A stretch of DNA of 5,628 nucleotides from Eubacterium sp. (GTDB taxonomy: Bacteria; Bacillota; Clostridia; Lachnospirales; Lachnospiraceae): contig DOVJ01000070.1 of the NCBI GenBank assembly GCA_003520145.1, forward strand, positions 1 to 5,628, written 5' to 3'. Made by a program: the position numbers and the translations under genes. This document shows, one piece after another, positions 5,576 through 5,628 of this stretch (within the stretch, counting starts at the first letter, position 1; each line of letters starts with the position of its first letter). Below the pieces are notes generated by a model. The model did no database searches and had not been told where the DNA came from. It saw nothing but the letters and a program-made list of their open reading frames with translations.

Positions 5576-5628
5576 GTATAAGTGTAAAAAATGATCATCA
5601 GGACACGTCAAGATTTCTATCTTTTCGC
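5576..5628. other. Short 3' flank of flotillin, no feature recognised
   Basis: These 53 bases show no terminator hairpin, ribosome binding site or recognisable coding start. An open frame from ATG 5591 runs to the window edge (MIIRTRQDFYLF), but no Shine-Dalgarno precedes it and the segment is too short to judge. Confidence 0.5.

Noticed and set aside
5591..5628. Possible start of another gene at ATG 5591 running off the window
   Set aside because: No Shine-Dalgarno precedes it and only about 12 codons are visible; it does not resemble NfeD or any family I can name.

Overview
The window reads as ordinary chromosomal sequence from a motile Firmicute, most likely class Clostridia and possibly a Butyrivibrio/Roseburia-like member of the Lachnospiraceae. 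This is an inference from moderate-to-low G+C, strong GGAGG-type ribosome binding sites, a very long (44-heptad-type) chemoreceptor with a SETNLLSLNASIEAARAGE tip, and a FloT-type flotillin. No phage, transposon, CRISPR or defence-like genes are visible.

Layout, left to right. (1) The 3' end of tatD (1-146, +) overlaps ksgA by 4 bases (ATGA). ksgA (143-994, +) encodes the 16S rRNA dimethyladenosine transferase. (2) A GNAT N-acetyltransferase (954-1535, -) is convergent with ksgA, and the two reading frames overlap tail to tail by 41 bases. (3) A compact divergent regulatory region (1536-1620) holds a near-consensus promoter for the acetyltransferase. Its -10 is a perfect 10-bp palindrome and so also presents a TATAAT to the opposite strand, towards tadA. 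A GC-rich hairpin follows in the presumed tadA leader. (4) tadA (1621-2109, +), the tRNA adenosine-34 deaminase, is followed after only 10 bases by a membrane chemoreceptor gene (2120-3874, +), so the two are probably co-transcribed. (5) A 135-bp AT-rich gap carries an extended -10 promoter embedded in a perfect 16-bp palindrome. (6) A large flotillin/SPFH gene (4010-5575, +) has a strong Shine-Dalgarno, highly biased codons and a tandem 11-residue repeat in its coiled coil. The last 53 bases hold no supported gene.

Functionally, ksgA and tadA are translation-fidelity housekeeping genes (rRNA and tRNA modification). The acetyltransferase belongs to the RimJ/RimL-like group, but its substrate cannot be told. 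The chemoreceptor and the flotillin are both membrane-organising proteins. Their adjacency suggests, but does not prove, a link at the membrane.

I do not see a clearly undescribed multi-gene system. The points most worth a second look are the two palindromic -10 promoters, the folded tadA leader, the unusual neighbourhoods (tatD directly on ksgA without rnmV; tadA followed by a chemoreceptor instead of the common ffs/dnaX) and the hendecad repeat and codon shift in the flotillin.
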